Origin: Asaia bogorensis
GTDB taxonomy: Bacteria > Pseudomonadota > Alphaproteobacteria > Acetobacterales > Acetobacteraceae
DNA: 17,235 bases
Assembly (NCBI GenBank): GCA_945871455.1
Contig: CAMBXJ010000033.1
Location: 1-17,235 of the forward strand
Direction of reading: 5' to 3'
This document shows positions 7,309-14,266 of the stretch, one piece after another. A program made the position numbers and the translations under genes. A model generated the notes under the pieces. It was not told the origin of the DNA. It saw nothing but the letters and a program-made list of their open reading frames with translations, and did not search any database. Within the stretch, counting starts at the first letter, position 1, and each line of letters opens with the position of its first letter.

Positions 7309-8418
7309 ATGACACAAAGCCCCACTTTGGACATAGCCCATATGCGCGCCGCCCTCGCGATGGCTCGCCGGGGCCTTGGCACGACCTGGCCCAATCCCTC
7401 GGTGGGCTGCGTCATCGTAAAGGCCGAGCGTGTGGTCGGTCGGGCGGTCACCGCGGTAGGCGGCCGACCCCATGCGGAGCCTTTGGCGCTGGCCATGGCC
7501 GGCGAGCACGCACGCGGCGCCACCGCCTATGTCACCCTGGAGCCTTGCTGCCATTGGGGCCGCACACCGCCATGCACCGACGCGCTGATCGCGGCCGGCA
7601 TCGCGCGCGTGGTGATCGCCTGCGTGGACCCCGACAAGCGTGTCGACAGCCAGGGCATCACCCGCCTGAAACAGGCCGGCATCGCGGTCGAGGCAGGCCT
7701 GCTCGCCGATGAAGCCCACGAAACGCTCGCCGGTTTCATCCAGCGCACCACCCTGGGCCGCCCGCTGGTCACCCTGAAGCTGGCGACCACGCTGGATGGG
7801 CGTATCGCCACCCATGGCGGGGAGAGCCAATGGATCACCGGATCCCCCGCCCGCCGGATCGCGCATGTCCTGCGCGGGCAGAATGACGCGGTGATGGTCG
7901 GCGTCGGCACCGTCCTGGCGGACAACCCGGACCTCACCTGCCGCATCCCCGGCTTCCGCGCCACGCCGGTCGTGCGCATCGTCGCCGACAGCCATCTGCG
8001 CACGCCGCTGACCGCCAGCCTGGTCCGCACCGCCGCTCAGACGCCGACCTGGTTCATGATCCGCGAAGGCACCGACCCCGATCGCAAACGGGCCGTCCTC
8101 GCGTGCGGCGCGACCTTGATACCCCTTGCCGGCGCCAGTTCCGGGGTCGATCTAACCCAGGGCATGCGCGCGCTGGCGGAGGCCGGGATCACCCGCTTGC
8201 TGGTCGAAGGCGGCGGACAGGTTGCCGCCGCGCTGTTAAGGGCCAATCTTGTGGACCAGATCGCCTGGTTTCACGCGCCCGCCGTCATGGGGGGCGACGG
8301 GTGGCCGGGAGTCCAGGCTTTCGGAGTCGAAAAACTCGCCCAAATGCCCCGTTTCACCCGTCACCGGGTTACCCTGCTCGGTGACGACATGCTTAGCGAA
8401 TACACAAGGCACGACTGA
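7309..8418 (+). CDS. ribD: Bifunctional pyrimidine deaminase/reductase RibD
   Basis: This 369-residue enzyme performs two consecutive riboflavin steps: deamination of the 2,5-diaminopyrimidine product of GTP cyclohydrolase II, then NADPH-dependent reduction of the ribosyl side chain. The N-terminal zinc deaminase carries HAE (His55, Glu57) and PCCHWGRTPPC (Cys80, Cys89). The C-terminal reductase starts near RPLVTLKLATTLDGRIA (151-167) and includes VGVGTVLADNPDLT (197-210) and LLVEGGGQVAAALL. I chose the ATG at 7309 because the protein then has normal family length and AGG lies 10 nt upstream. The longer frame from 7129 adds 60 low-complexity residues. Its stop overlaps the ribE start by one base (TGATG). 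Confidence 0.97.
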   Translation: MTQSPTLDIAHMRAALAMARRGLGTTWPNPSVGCVIVKAERVVGRAVTAVGGRPHAEPLALAMAGEHARGATAYVTLEPCCHWGRTPPCTDALIAAGIARVVIACVDPDKRVDSQGITRLKQAGIAVEAGLLADEAHETLAGFIQRTTLGRPLVTLKLATTLDGRIATHGGESQWITGSPARRIAHVLRGQNDAVMVGVGTVLADNPDLTCRIPGFRATPVVRIVADSHLRTPLTASLVRTAAQTPTWFMIREGTDPDRKRAVLACGATLIPLAGASSGVDLTQGMRALAEAGITRLLVEGGGQVAAALLRANLVDQIAWFHAPAVMGGDGWPGVQAFGVEKLAQMPRFTRHRVTLLGDDMLSEYTRHD

Positions 8419-9041
8419 TGTTCACCGGCATTATCACCGCGCTCGGCACCGTCCGTGCGATCAGCCCGATCGGCGAGGGCCGCGACATGCGCCTTGTGAT
8501 CGAGGCCCCCTGGCCCGACACGGCGTCCATCGCCCTTGGCGCCTCCATCGCCTGTTCCGGCTGCTGCCTGACCGCGGTGGAACTCGGGTCGGACTGGTTC
8601 GCGGCGGACGCTTCGGCGGAAACCCTTGCGTGCACGACGATGGGCTCCTGGAAAGTCGGCTCCCGCATCAACCTGGAACGCTCCCTGAAGGTCGGGGACG
8701 AACTGGGCGGGCATATCGTCTCCGGGCATGTCGATGGGGTCGGCCATGCCGTCTCCGCCACGCCGGAAAACGGTTCCACCCGGTGGCAATTCCGCGTCCC
8801 CGCGGACCTGTCGCGCTTCATCGCGGAAAAGGGCAGCGTGGCCATCGACGGCGTATCGTTGACGGTCAACGCGGTCCAGGGCGATACCTTCGGGGTGAAC
8901 ATCATCCCGCACACCGCATCGGTCACCGGTTTCGGCACTTTGGCGCCGGGCGATGCCGTGCATATAGAAATCGACATGCTGGCCCGTTACGTCGCCCGAC
9001 TGGCGGAGGCCCATAAGGACGGCCGGAAGGAGGCCAGCTAA
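8418..9041 (+). CDS. ribE: Riboflavin synthase, alpha subunit
   Basis: This 207-residue enzyme dismutates two molecules of 6,7-dimethyl-8-ribityllumazine to riboflavin and the pyrimidine that returns to RibH. It begins with the signature MFTGII and has the two homologous lumazine-binding halves: residues 1 to about 96, and 97 onward. Key segments are CSGCCLTA (46-53; usually written NGVCLTV in the family), GGHIVSGHVDGVG (97-109), VAIDGVSLTVN (141-151) and IIPHTAS (162-168). It overlaps ribD upstream and ribBX downstream by one base each (TGATG and TAATG), so translation is probably coupled through the cluster. Some naming schemes call this gene ribC. Confidence 0.96.
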   Translation: MFTGIITALGTVRAISPIGEGRDMRLVIEAPWPDTASIALGASIACSGCCLTAVELGSDWFAADASAETLACTTMGSWKVGSRINLERSLKVGDELGGHIVSGHVDGVGHAVSATPENGSTRWQFRVPADLSRFIAEKGSVAIDGVSLTVNAVQGDTFGVNIIPHTASVTGFGTLAPGDAVHIEIDMLARYVARLAEAHKDGRKEAS

Positions 9042-10195
9042 TGGAAAACCTGTTGCAGGAAAACATGGTAACCGTGGAGTTGTCGAAATACATCTCCAGC
9101 GCCGAGGAACTGATCGAGGAAGCCCGCAACGGCCGGATGTTCATCCTGGTCGATGACGAGGACCGGGAGAACGAGGGCGACCTGGTCGTCCCCGCGCAGT
9201 TCGCGACCCCGGACGCGATCAACTTCATGGCCCGCCATGCCCGCGGCCTGATTTGCCTGGCCATGACCCGCGCCCGCGTGGAGAAACTCGGCCTGCCGCT
9301 GATGAGTCAGCAGAACGGCACCCGCCATCAGACCGCGTTCACGGTCTCGATCGAAGCGCGGGAAGGGGTGACGACCGGCATCTCCGCCGCCGACCGCGCG
9401 AAGACGATCGCGGTGGCGATCAATGCGGAGAGCGGGCGCGATGACATCACCACACCGGGGCATGTGTTTCCGCTGATGGCGCGGGAAGGTGGCACGCTGG
9501 TTCGCGCCGGCCATACCGAGGCGTCGGTGGATATCGCTCGCAAGGCCGGGCTCGCACCCGCCGCGGTGATCTGTGAGATCATGAACGACGACGGCACCAT
9601 GGCCCGATTGCCGGACCTGGTGACCTTCGCGCAACACCACAACCTGAAACTTGGCACCATCGCGGACCTGATCGCGCATCGGCGCCTGACCGAACGGCTG
9701 GTCCGCCGGGTGGAGGAGGCCGACTACAAGCATCCGGCCGGCGGCGACTGGCGCGCCGTGGTGTATGCCAACACGGTCGAGTACCAGGAGCATCTGGCGC
9801 TGGTGAAGGGTGATATCAGCGGGACGGACCCGGTGATGGTGCGCATGCATGCGGTCGATTTGCTGGACGACATGACCGGGTCTCCGCACTGGATTGCGAT
9901 CCACAACGCCATGCACATGATCAGTGAGGCTGGGCGAGGCGCGGTCGTGCTGATCCGTGAACATCGGAAGACCGCGCTGGCGGAACGGGTCCGCCAACTG
10001 ACAACCAGCCAAAGGCCGTATCGCGAACTGCGCGACTACGGCATCGGCGCGCAAATTCTGCTGGATCTCGGTGTCAAGGACATGATCCTGCTGACCAATC
10101 GCCAGCGCACCGTTGTCGGCCTGGAGGGCTACGGGTTGAACATCATCGAACAGCGACCGATCCCGAATATCGTCGGCGGGGGATACGAAGTATGA
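9041..10195 (+). CDS. ribB: DHBP synthase with degenerate GTP cyclohydrolase II domain (RibBX type)
   Basis: This 384-residue protein is laid out like RibBA. The N-terminal half (to about residue 215) is an intact 3,4-dihydroxy-2-butanone-4-phosphate synthase, making the four-carbon precursor from ribulose 5-phosphate: [10 protein letters not shown] (38-47), RHQTAFTVS (95-103), TPGHVFPL (138-145) and [10 protein letters not shown] (155-164). The C-terminal half resembles GTP cyclohydrolase II at its end ([15 protein letters not shown], 331-345; GLEGYGLNI, 360-368). At the zinc site (267-294), the usual SECLTGD and RCDCG are replaced by AVDLLDD and HWIAI, so all three cysteines are gone and the half is probably inactive. 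That matches the RibBX proteins reported from Proteobacteria. A separate RibA would be needed elsewhere. Start and stop overlap ribE by 1 nt and ribH by 4 nt. Confidence 0.95.
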   Translation: MENLLQENMVTVELSKYISSAEELIEEARNGRMFILVDDEDRENEGDLVVPAQFATPDAINFMARHARGLICLAMTRARVEKLGLPLMSQQNGTRHQTAFTVSIEAREGVTTGISAADRAKTIAVAINAESGRDDITTPGHVFPLMAREGGTLVRAGHTEASVDIARKAGLAPAAVICEIMNDDGTMARLPDLVTFAQHHNLKLGTIADLIAHRRLTERLVRRVEEADYKHPAGGDWRAVVYANTVEYQEHLALVKGDISGTDPVMVRMHAVDLLDDMTGSPHWIAIHNAMHMISEAGRGAVVLIREHRKTALAERVRQLTTSQRPYRELRDYGIGAQILLDLGVKDMILLTNRQRTVVGLEGYGLNIIEQRPIPNIVGGGYEV

Positions 10196-10674
10196 GCACG
10201 CAGGACGCAGCACTGCCCTCGGCACCGAAGGTCCCCGGCCCGTCGCCGCATCTGCTGATCGTCCGCGCGCCCTATTATCGGGGCGTGATCGACGGGCTGA
10301 CCGTGGGCGCCGAACGCATCCTGGGGGAGGCCGGGGCGACCCATGAGGTGCTGGATGTCGCCGGTTCCTTCGAACTGCCGCAGGTGATCCGCATCGCCGC
10401 GCGTGGCAGCAAGCGCTTCGATGGGTTCGTGGCGCTTGGCTGCATCGTCCGCGGCGAGACGGATCATTATGAGTTCATATGCCGAGCGACGATGGAAGGG
10501 ATGATGAGCGTGGCGTTGCAGTTTGGGCTGTGCGTCGGGACCGGTCTGCTGACCTGCGACAATTTGGCGCAGGCGGAGGCTCGATCCGGTCAGGATGGCC
10601 ATAACAAGGGGGCCGAGGCCGCCGCCGCCGCTCTGTTGCAGATCAACGCGGCGCGTCACCTGGGCGCGGCGTGA
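10192..10674 (+). CDS. ribH: 6,7-dimethyl-8-ribityllumazine synthase
   Basis: This 160-residue enzyme condenses the RibB product with 5-amino-6-ribitylaminouracil, the penultimate riboflavin step, and assembles as pentamers or capsids in other bacteria. Motifs are AGSFELP (57-63), ALGCIVRGETDHYEFIC (81-97, with the likely acid-base His92) and NKGAEAAAAAL (138-148). The segment TCDN (121-124) replaces the more usual TxEN. The first ~18 residues are a Pro/Ala-rich extension. The ATG overlaps the ribBX stop as ATGA, giving translational coupling. The TGA stop shares a base with an ATG that opens a 27-codon mini-ORF leading to nusB. Confidence 0.96.
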   Translation: MSTQDAALPSAPKVPGPSPHLLIVRAPYYRGVIDGLTVGAERILGEAGATHEVLDVAGSFELPQVIRIAARGSKRFDGFVALGCIVRGETDHYEFICRATMEGMMSVALQFGLCVGTGLLTCDNLAQAEARSGQDGHNKGAEAAAAALLQINAARHLGAA

Positions 10675-10717
10675 TGCAATCTGGTCCGATGCGATTGGGC
10701 ATGATGCCATCGGTTTG
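10673..10717. repeat. Degenerate 15-bp tandem repeat, three copies
   Basis: Units at 10673, 10688 and 10703 share GATGCNATYKG. They read GATGCAATCTGGTCC, GATGCGATTGGGCAT and GATGCCATCGGTTTG. The array starts at the ribH stop codon and fills half of the ribH-nusB gap. Confidence 0.65.
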
Positions 10718-10757
10718 GACGACACCCGGCTCGATGTTCCGATATCGCGCCGCATGA
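10674..10757 (+). CDS. Putative 27-codon mini-ORF bridging ribH and nusB
   Basis: An ATG at 10674 overlaps the ribH stop (TGATG). The frame stays open for 27 codons and its TGA overlaps the nusB ATG (ATGA). If translated, it would let ribosomes pass from ribH to nusB, which itself lacks a clear ribosome site. The peptide resembles nothing I know, and part of it comes from the 15-bp repeat. In GC-rich DNA such open stretches are common, and any ATG followed by A creates the downstream overlap, so this is a weak call. Confidence 0.25.
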   Translation: MQSGPMRLGMMPSVWTTPGSMFRYRAA

Positions 10758-11254
10758 CCCGTGGCCCGAAAACCCGCACACGCACGGCGTCGCGGGTTGC
10801 GGCCGTGCAGGCTTTGTTTCAGAGCGAACAGGCCGGGGATAACCCGGAAACCGTGATCGATCAGTTCGTCCGCCATCGGTTGGGCGATATCCCGGGTGGC
10901 GATGGATTTGAAGGCGGACGCATCCCGGATGCCGAAGTGCCGCTGTTCGCGCGGATCGTGCGCGGGGTGGTCCGCCAGCAGGACACGATCGACGCCATGC
11001 TCGTCGAAGCGCTTCCCGCCGACTGGCCGTTGGCTCGGGTCGATCCGGTGCTGCGGGCGGTATTGCGCGCCGGCGGAGCGGAACTGGCCATGGCGGACGG
11101 CCCACCGGCGCGTGTTGTCATCAACGAATACCTGGATGTTGCGCGTGGGTTCTTCACCGGCCCCGAACCCGGCATCGCCAACGCCGTGTTGGACCGGCTT
11201 GCTCGGCTGCTGCGGCCGGGTGACTTCCCTGGCGACTCCCAGGGGCAAGATTGA
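10754..11254 (+). CDS. nusB: Transcription antitermination factor NusB
   Basis: This 166-residue all-helical RNA-binding protein works with NusE (S10) at boxA in rRNA operons to prevent premature termination. Family segments are RVAAVQALFQSEQAG (14-28), ARIVRGVVRQQDTIDAML (66-83), DPVLRAVLRAGGAEL (97-111) and PARVVINEYLDVARGFF (118-134) followed by ANAVLDRLARLL. The start at 10754 gives a normal N-terminus. The frame is open upstream through the repeat, but no convincing start exists there. Placement after ribH is the usual alphaproteobacterial order. A DUF2237 gene follows after 17 nt, where thiL often lies in related bacteria. Confidence 0.95.
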   Translation: MTRGPKTRTRTASRVAAVQALFQSEQAGDNPETVIDQFVRHRLGDIPGGDGFEGGRIPDAEVPLFARIVRGVVRQQDTIDAMLVEALPADWPLARVDPVLRAVLRAGGAELAMADGPPARVVINEYLDVARGFFTGPEPGIANAVLDRLARLLRPGDFPGDSQGQD

Positions 11255-11271
11255 TCCGGAGAGACTGATCG

Positions 11272-11676
11272 ATGCCATTCGACGAAACCGGCCGTCGCCC
11301 AGGTCGCAGGCCGTCCCGCAATGTTCTGGGCGGACCGTTGGATATCTGTTCGGCGGACCCGCTGACCGGCTTCCTGCGCAACGGCTGTTGCGACACCACG
11401 CCGCAGGATCTGGGCAGCCATACGGTCTGCGCCGTGATGACCGCGGAGTTCCTGGAGTTCAGCAAGGCATCCGGCAACGACTTGTCGACGCCGCGGCCGG
11501 AATTTGGGTTTGCCGGGCTGAAACCGGGCGACCGCTGGTGCCTGTGTGCCCCACGCTGGCAGGAGGCTTTGGAGGCCAATGCCGCCCCCCGCGTGGTGCT
11601 GCGCGCGACCGAGGAAGGGGCGCTGCGCCATTGTGCGTTGGTTGATCTGACGCGGTTTTCGATCGATCTGGCTTGA
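11272..11676 (+). CDS. DUF2237 family protein
   Basis: This 134-residue protein matches the DUF2237 pattern: NVLGGPLDICSADPLTGF (17-34), RNGCCDTTPQDLGSHTVCAVMTAEFL (36-61, with conserved Cys39, Cys40 and Cys53), GNDLSTPRPEFGFAGLKPGDRWCLC (68-92, ending in a Cys-x-Cys) and a closing VVLRATEEGAL. The conserved cysteines suggest metal binding or redox chemistry, but no function is established for the family as far as I know. GGAGAG lies 8 nt before the ATG. It is 17 nt after nusB and is probably the last gene of the rib-nusB transcript, because a palindromic element follows at once. Confidence 0.93.
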   Translation: MPFDETGRRPGRRPSRNVLGGPLDICSADPLTGFLRNGCCDTTPQDLGSHTVCAVMTAEFLEFSKASGNDLSTPRPEFGFAGLKPGDRWCLCAPRWQEALEANAAPRVVLRATEEGALRHCALVDLTRFSIDLA

Positions 11677-11703
11677 GGGGGATGGGCCGGGGAATCCGGT
11701 GTC

Positions 11704-11825
11704 GGAGAAAGTTCTCCCTCTCCCCTTGCGGGAGGGGGCTGGGGGGAGGGGGTTTGCGTGGTGTCCGTGCGATATCACCCCTCCCCCCAACCCCCTCCCG
11801 CAAGGGGAGGGGGAGAATTTTCTCC
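11704..11825. repeat. Palindromic dispersed element, copy 2 (122 bp)
   Basis: The outer ends are GGAGAAAGTTCTCC (11704-11717) and GGAGAATTTTCTCC (11812-11825). The arms share long blocks with copy 1: TGCGGGAGGGGG on the left, and CCCGCAAGGGGAGGGGGAGAA on the right. The central ~22 nt differ, apart from a 7-nt GCACGGA match in opposite orientation. It lies 27 nt after the DUF2237 stop, where its hairpins could end the rib-nusB transcript. Confidence 0.9.
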
Positions 11826-11916
11826 GTTGCCACATATGGACCCCGTAACCCCGTCCTCGGTCCACTTCGCGGCCCAAGCGCGTGGATCCGACCCGCCGCA
11901 CCACGGAACCCCGGAT

Positions 11917-11944
11917 TTGCCCGCCGGACCGATCCCGTTAAACT
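11917..11944 (+). promoter_or_regulatory. Sigma-70-like promoter before the ketopantoate reductase-like gene
   Basis: TTGCCC (11917-11922) and TAAACT (11939-11944) are 16 nt apart, 70 nt before the ATG at 12014. The start is preceded by AGAGGAA at 12001-12007. This is the best sigma-70-like promoter in the window. Confidence 0.45.
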
Positions 11945-12013
11945 GTGCCAACCCTACCGCCGAAACCAAACCCATCGGCCGCCACAACACGACGATCGCA
12001 AGAGGAATCCACA

Positions 12014-13078
12014 ATGTCCAAACGTATCGCTGTCGTCGGAGCCGGGGCCGTCGGCGGCTATGTGGGAACGCATCTCGCCGCCGGGGGACATGACGTCACC
12101 CTGATCGATCCCTGGCCCGCCCACGTGGACCGGCTGAAGTCGCACGGCATGGAAATCTTCGGCATGACGCCGGAAGAGCGGATGACGGTGAAGGTCAACG
12201 CCATGCACCTGACCGAGGTGCAGAACCTCGCCAAGCAGAAGCCGATCGACATCGCGTTCATCGCCGTGAAGTCCTACGACACCGTCTGGGCCACGATGAT
12301 GATCCGCCAGTATCTGTCCGCGGCAGGCTGCGTGGTGTCCATGCAGAATTGCATCAACGAGGAGCGGGTCGCCGGCGTCGTCGGCTGGGGCCGCACCCTG
12401 GGCTGCATCGTTACCGGCGGCGTCGGCGTCGACCTTTACGAACCCGGGCATATCCGCCGCGGCTATGCCAAGCGGGCCGACATCACCTCGTTCTATATCG
12501 GGGAGCCTTCCGGCCGGATCACCAAACGGTCGGAAGAAATCGCCGACATCATGAGCTGCGTCGATGCCTCCAAGGCCACCGACAATTTGTGGGGCGAACG
12601 CTGGACCAAGCTGTGCGTCAACGGCATGCGCAATGGGGTCTCGGCCGCGACGGGTATGGGCGGCAATGCCCGCGACCAGCATGACGCGGTGCGGCGCATC
12701 TGCATCCAACTCGGCGGCGAGTCGGTCCGGGTCGGTCAGGCGCTGGGCTACAAACTGGGCAAGGTCGGCGCTTTGGCGCCCGAAACGCTGGCCAAGGCCA
12801 TGGAAGGCGACCGCGCGTCCTATGCCGAGATGGAGAAACTGCTGGTCAGCGGCGGCGCCGGCCAGGCCGAACGCAGCGATTATCAGCGCCCATCGATGGC
12901 GCAGGACATGGAAAAGCTGCGGCGCACCGAAATCGAGTTCATGAACGGCTTCATCGCCAGTGAAGGCGCGCGGATCGGCGTGCGCGCGCCGACCCACGAA
13001 ATGCTGACCCGCCAGGTTCTGCGGGTCGAGCGTGGTGAAATCCCCGCCCGTCCGGAAAACGTGTTGGTCAATAGCTGA
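12014..13078 (+). CDS. Ketopantoate reductase (ApbA/PanE) family oxidoreductase
   Basis: This 354-residue NAD(P)-dependent dehydrogenase has an N-terminal Rossmann fold: VVGAGAVGGYVGTHLAAGGHDVTLID, with GxGxxG at 9-14. Other family features are FIAVKSYDT (82-90), a SMQNCINEE segment (109-117), and the catalytic-domain motif GERWTKLCVNGMRNGVSAATG (194-214), with the expected lysine Lys199 and Asn203. The C-terminal RPSMAQDMEKLRRTEIEFMNG follows the family pattern. True PanE enzymes, which reduce 2-dehydropantoate in coenzyme A synthesis, are usually about 300 residues. The extra ~50 residues and a context without other pan genes make a different 2-oxoacid substrate equally likely. The start at 12014 is set by AGAGGAA 7-13 nt upstream and the Rossmann motif. 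Confidence 0.92.
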   Translation: MSKRIAVVGAGAVGGYVGTHLAAGGHDVTLIDPWPAHVDRLKSHGMEIFGMTPEERMTVKVNAMHLTEVQNLAKQKPIDIAFIAVKSYDTVWATMMIRQYLSAAGCVVSMQNCINEERVAGVVGWGRTLGCIVTGGVGVDLYEPGHIRRGYAKRADITSFYIGEPSGRITKRSEEIADIMSCVDASKATDNLWGERWTKLCVNGMRNGVSAATGMGGNARDQHDAVRRICIQLGGESVRVGQALGYKLGKVGALAPETLAKAMEGDRASYAEMEKLLVSGGAGQAERSDYQRPSMAQDMEKLRRTEIEFMNGFIASEGARIGVRAPTHEMLTRQVLRVERGEIPARPENVLVNS

Positions 13079-13086
13079 CATCGGAC

Positions 13087-13115
13087 GGCGGTCTGTCCCC
13101 ATAAGGCAGGCCGCC
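13087..13115 (+). terminator. Stem-loop after the ketopantoate reductase-like gene
   Basis: GGCGGTCTG (13087-13095) pairs with CAGGCCGCC (13107-13115) over 9 bp, including one G-U, with an 11-nt loop. It begins 8 nt after the stop codon. There is no T-run behind it, so termination is plausible but not certain. Confidence 0.45.
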
Positions 13116-13172
13116 CCACCCGTTTCCCGACCTTCCCCAACCCGCTCGGCCACCCCGCCACCGAGCGATTGC

Positions 13173-13202
13173 TTGACACGGCATGGGCCGGTGGGCTTGA
13201 TC
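13173..13202 (+). promoter_or_regulatory. Possible lepB promoter
   Basis: A perfect -35 hexamer, TTGACA, lies at 13173-13178. The only -10 candidate at suitable spacing is the weak TTGATC at 13197-13202. It lies about 35 nt ahead of lepB. Confidence 0.3.
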
Positions 13203-13236
13203 CGCCTGATTTTCCACGAGAAAGCCTCATCCCCGC

Positions 13237-14049
13237 ATGGCGACCACCAAGGCCAAATCCAAGCGCCAACCCAGCGCCTTGGTCGAAAACGTCAAGACGA
13301 TCGTTTATGCCGGCCTTATCGCCGTGCTGATCCGTACCGTTGCGTTCGAGCCGTTCAATATCCCCTCCGGCAGCATGATCCCCACCTTGCTGGTCGGCGA
13401 TTACCTGTTCGTGTCGAAATACAGCTACGGGTATTCGCGTTTCTCGCTGCCGTTCTCGCCGCCGTTGTTCACCGGGCGCATCTTCGAAAGCCTGCCGGAG
13501 CGTGGCGATGTGGCGGTGTTCAAGTATCCGCGCGACAATTCCACCGACTACATCAAGCGCATCGTGGGCTTGCCCGGCGATCGCGTGCAGATGCGCCAGG
13601 GCCAGCTCTACATCAACGGCCAGATCTGTCCGCGCCAACCGCAAGGCACGTTCGAGGCGAAGGATGGCGGCATTCGCATGGCGCTGGCCAAATTCCAGGA
13701 AACCTTGCCCGGCGCCGACGGCAAGCCCGGCGTGAAGCACGAAATCCTGAAAGCGACCGACGGGATCGAGGCGTCGCGCCGACCCGGTTTCGATCCGACC
13801 CGTGAATTCGACCCGAACAACACGCCGGAATACACGGTGCCACCCGGCCATGTCTTCGCCATGGGCGACAACCGCGACAACTCCGCCGACAGCCGGTTCA
13901 TGAGTGGGGTCGGCTTCGTGCCGATCGAGAATCTGGTGGGCAAGGCGGAGATTCTGTTCTTCTCCGTCGATGCTGAACACCCGTGGTGGCAGGTCTGGGA
14001 ATGGCCGTTCGACATTCGCTGGAACCGCCTGCTGAAGCCGGTCCGTTGA
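13237..14049 (+). CDS. lepB: Signal peptidase I
   Basis: This 270-residue inner-membrane serine protease cleaves signal peptides from exported proteins. A single N-terminal membrane helix spans roughly 17-35 after a basic start (MATTKAKSKR). Box B is PSGSMIPTLLVGD, with catalytic Ser46. Box D contains YIKRIVGLPGD, with the general-base Lys107. Box E is GHVFAMGDNRDNSADSR near 207-223. A periplasmic insertion around 125-195 is common in Gram-negative LepB. It leads the lepB-rnc-era group typical of the class, though a repeat-bearing gap of 217 bp separates it from rnc. The ATG at 13237 fits the usual short cytoplasmic N-terminus. Confidence 0.97.
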   Translation: MATTKAKSKRQPSALVENVKTIVYAGLIAVLIRTVAFEPFNIPSGSMIPTLLVGDYLFVSKYSYGYSRFSLPFSPPLFTGRIFESLPERGDVAVFKYPRDNSTDYIKRIVGLPGDRVQMRQGQLYINGQICPRQPQGTFEAKDGGIRMALAKFQETLPGADGKPGVKHEILKATDGIEASRRPGFDPTREFDPNNTPEYTVPPGHVFAMGDNRDNSADSRFMSGVGFVPIENLVGKAEILFFSVDAEHPWWQVWEWPFDIRWNRLLKPVR

Positions 14050-14110
14050 TGGCGGCCGTCATAAGGCGACGCGCAACAACAACCGCTCCAGTTAGCGTGT
14101 CGCCTGCGCA

Positions 14111-14200
14111 CACCGTCATGGTGGGCGAAGGCCCACCATCCACGACTTTGCCGCGATCAACACCGCAAGTCGTGGATGACGGGTCTGCACCCGCCATGAC
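14111..14200. repeat. Palindromic dispersed repeat, copy B
   Basis: The left arm (14115-14148) and right arm (14167-14200), each 34 nt, are complementary at 28 of 34 positions, with an 18-nt loop. The outer seven bases (GTCATGG) and the inner CATCCACGACTT match perfectly. The leading 23 nt also occur at 2559-2581. It lies between lepB and rnc, so it could weaken read-through between them. Confidence 0.85.
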
Positions 14201-14266
14201 ATGGAGAGACCGGAGCCCAACACCAAATCGAGCAGTTAATATCGCGCGCCGCCTAAGGTCCGCGCG

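Larger units (their letters stand above)
11677..12013. other. Gene-free gap with palindromic element and promoter
   Basis: This 337-bp gap holds the second palindromic element (11704-11825) and a sigma-70-like promoter near 11917-11944 ahead of the ketopantoate-reductase-family gene. The short reading frames here come from the G/C-tract repeat, and I do not consider them genes. Confidence 0.7.

Noticed and set aside
6396..7712. Plus-strand open frame of 438 codons across the beta-helix gene and ribD
   Set aside because: It overlaps two recognisable genes in other frames, and its composition is low-complexity.
9038..10225. Minus-strand open frame of 395 codons
   Set aside because: It is antisense to ribBX, whose DHBP synthase motifs are decisive.
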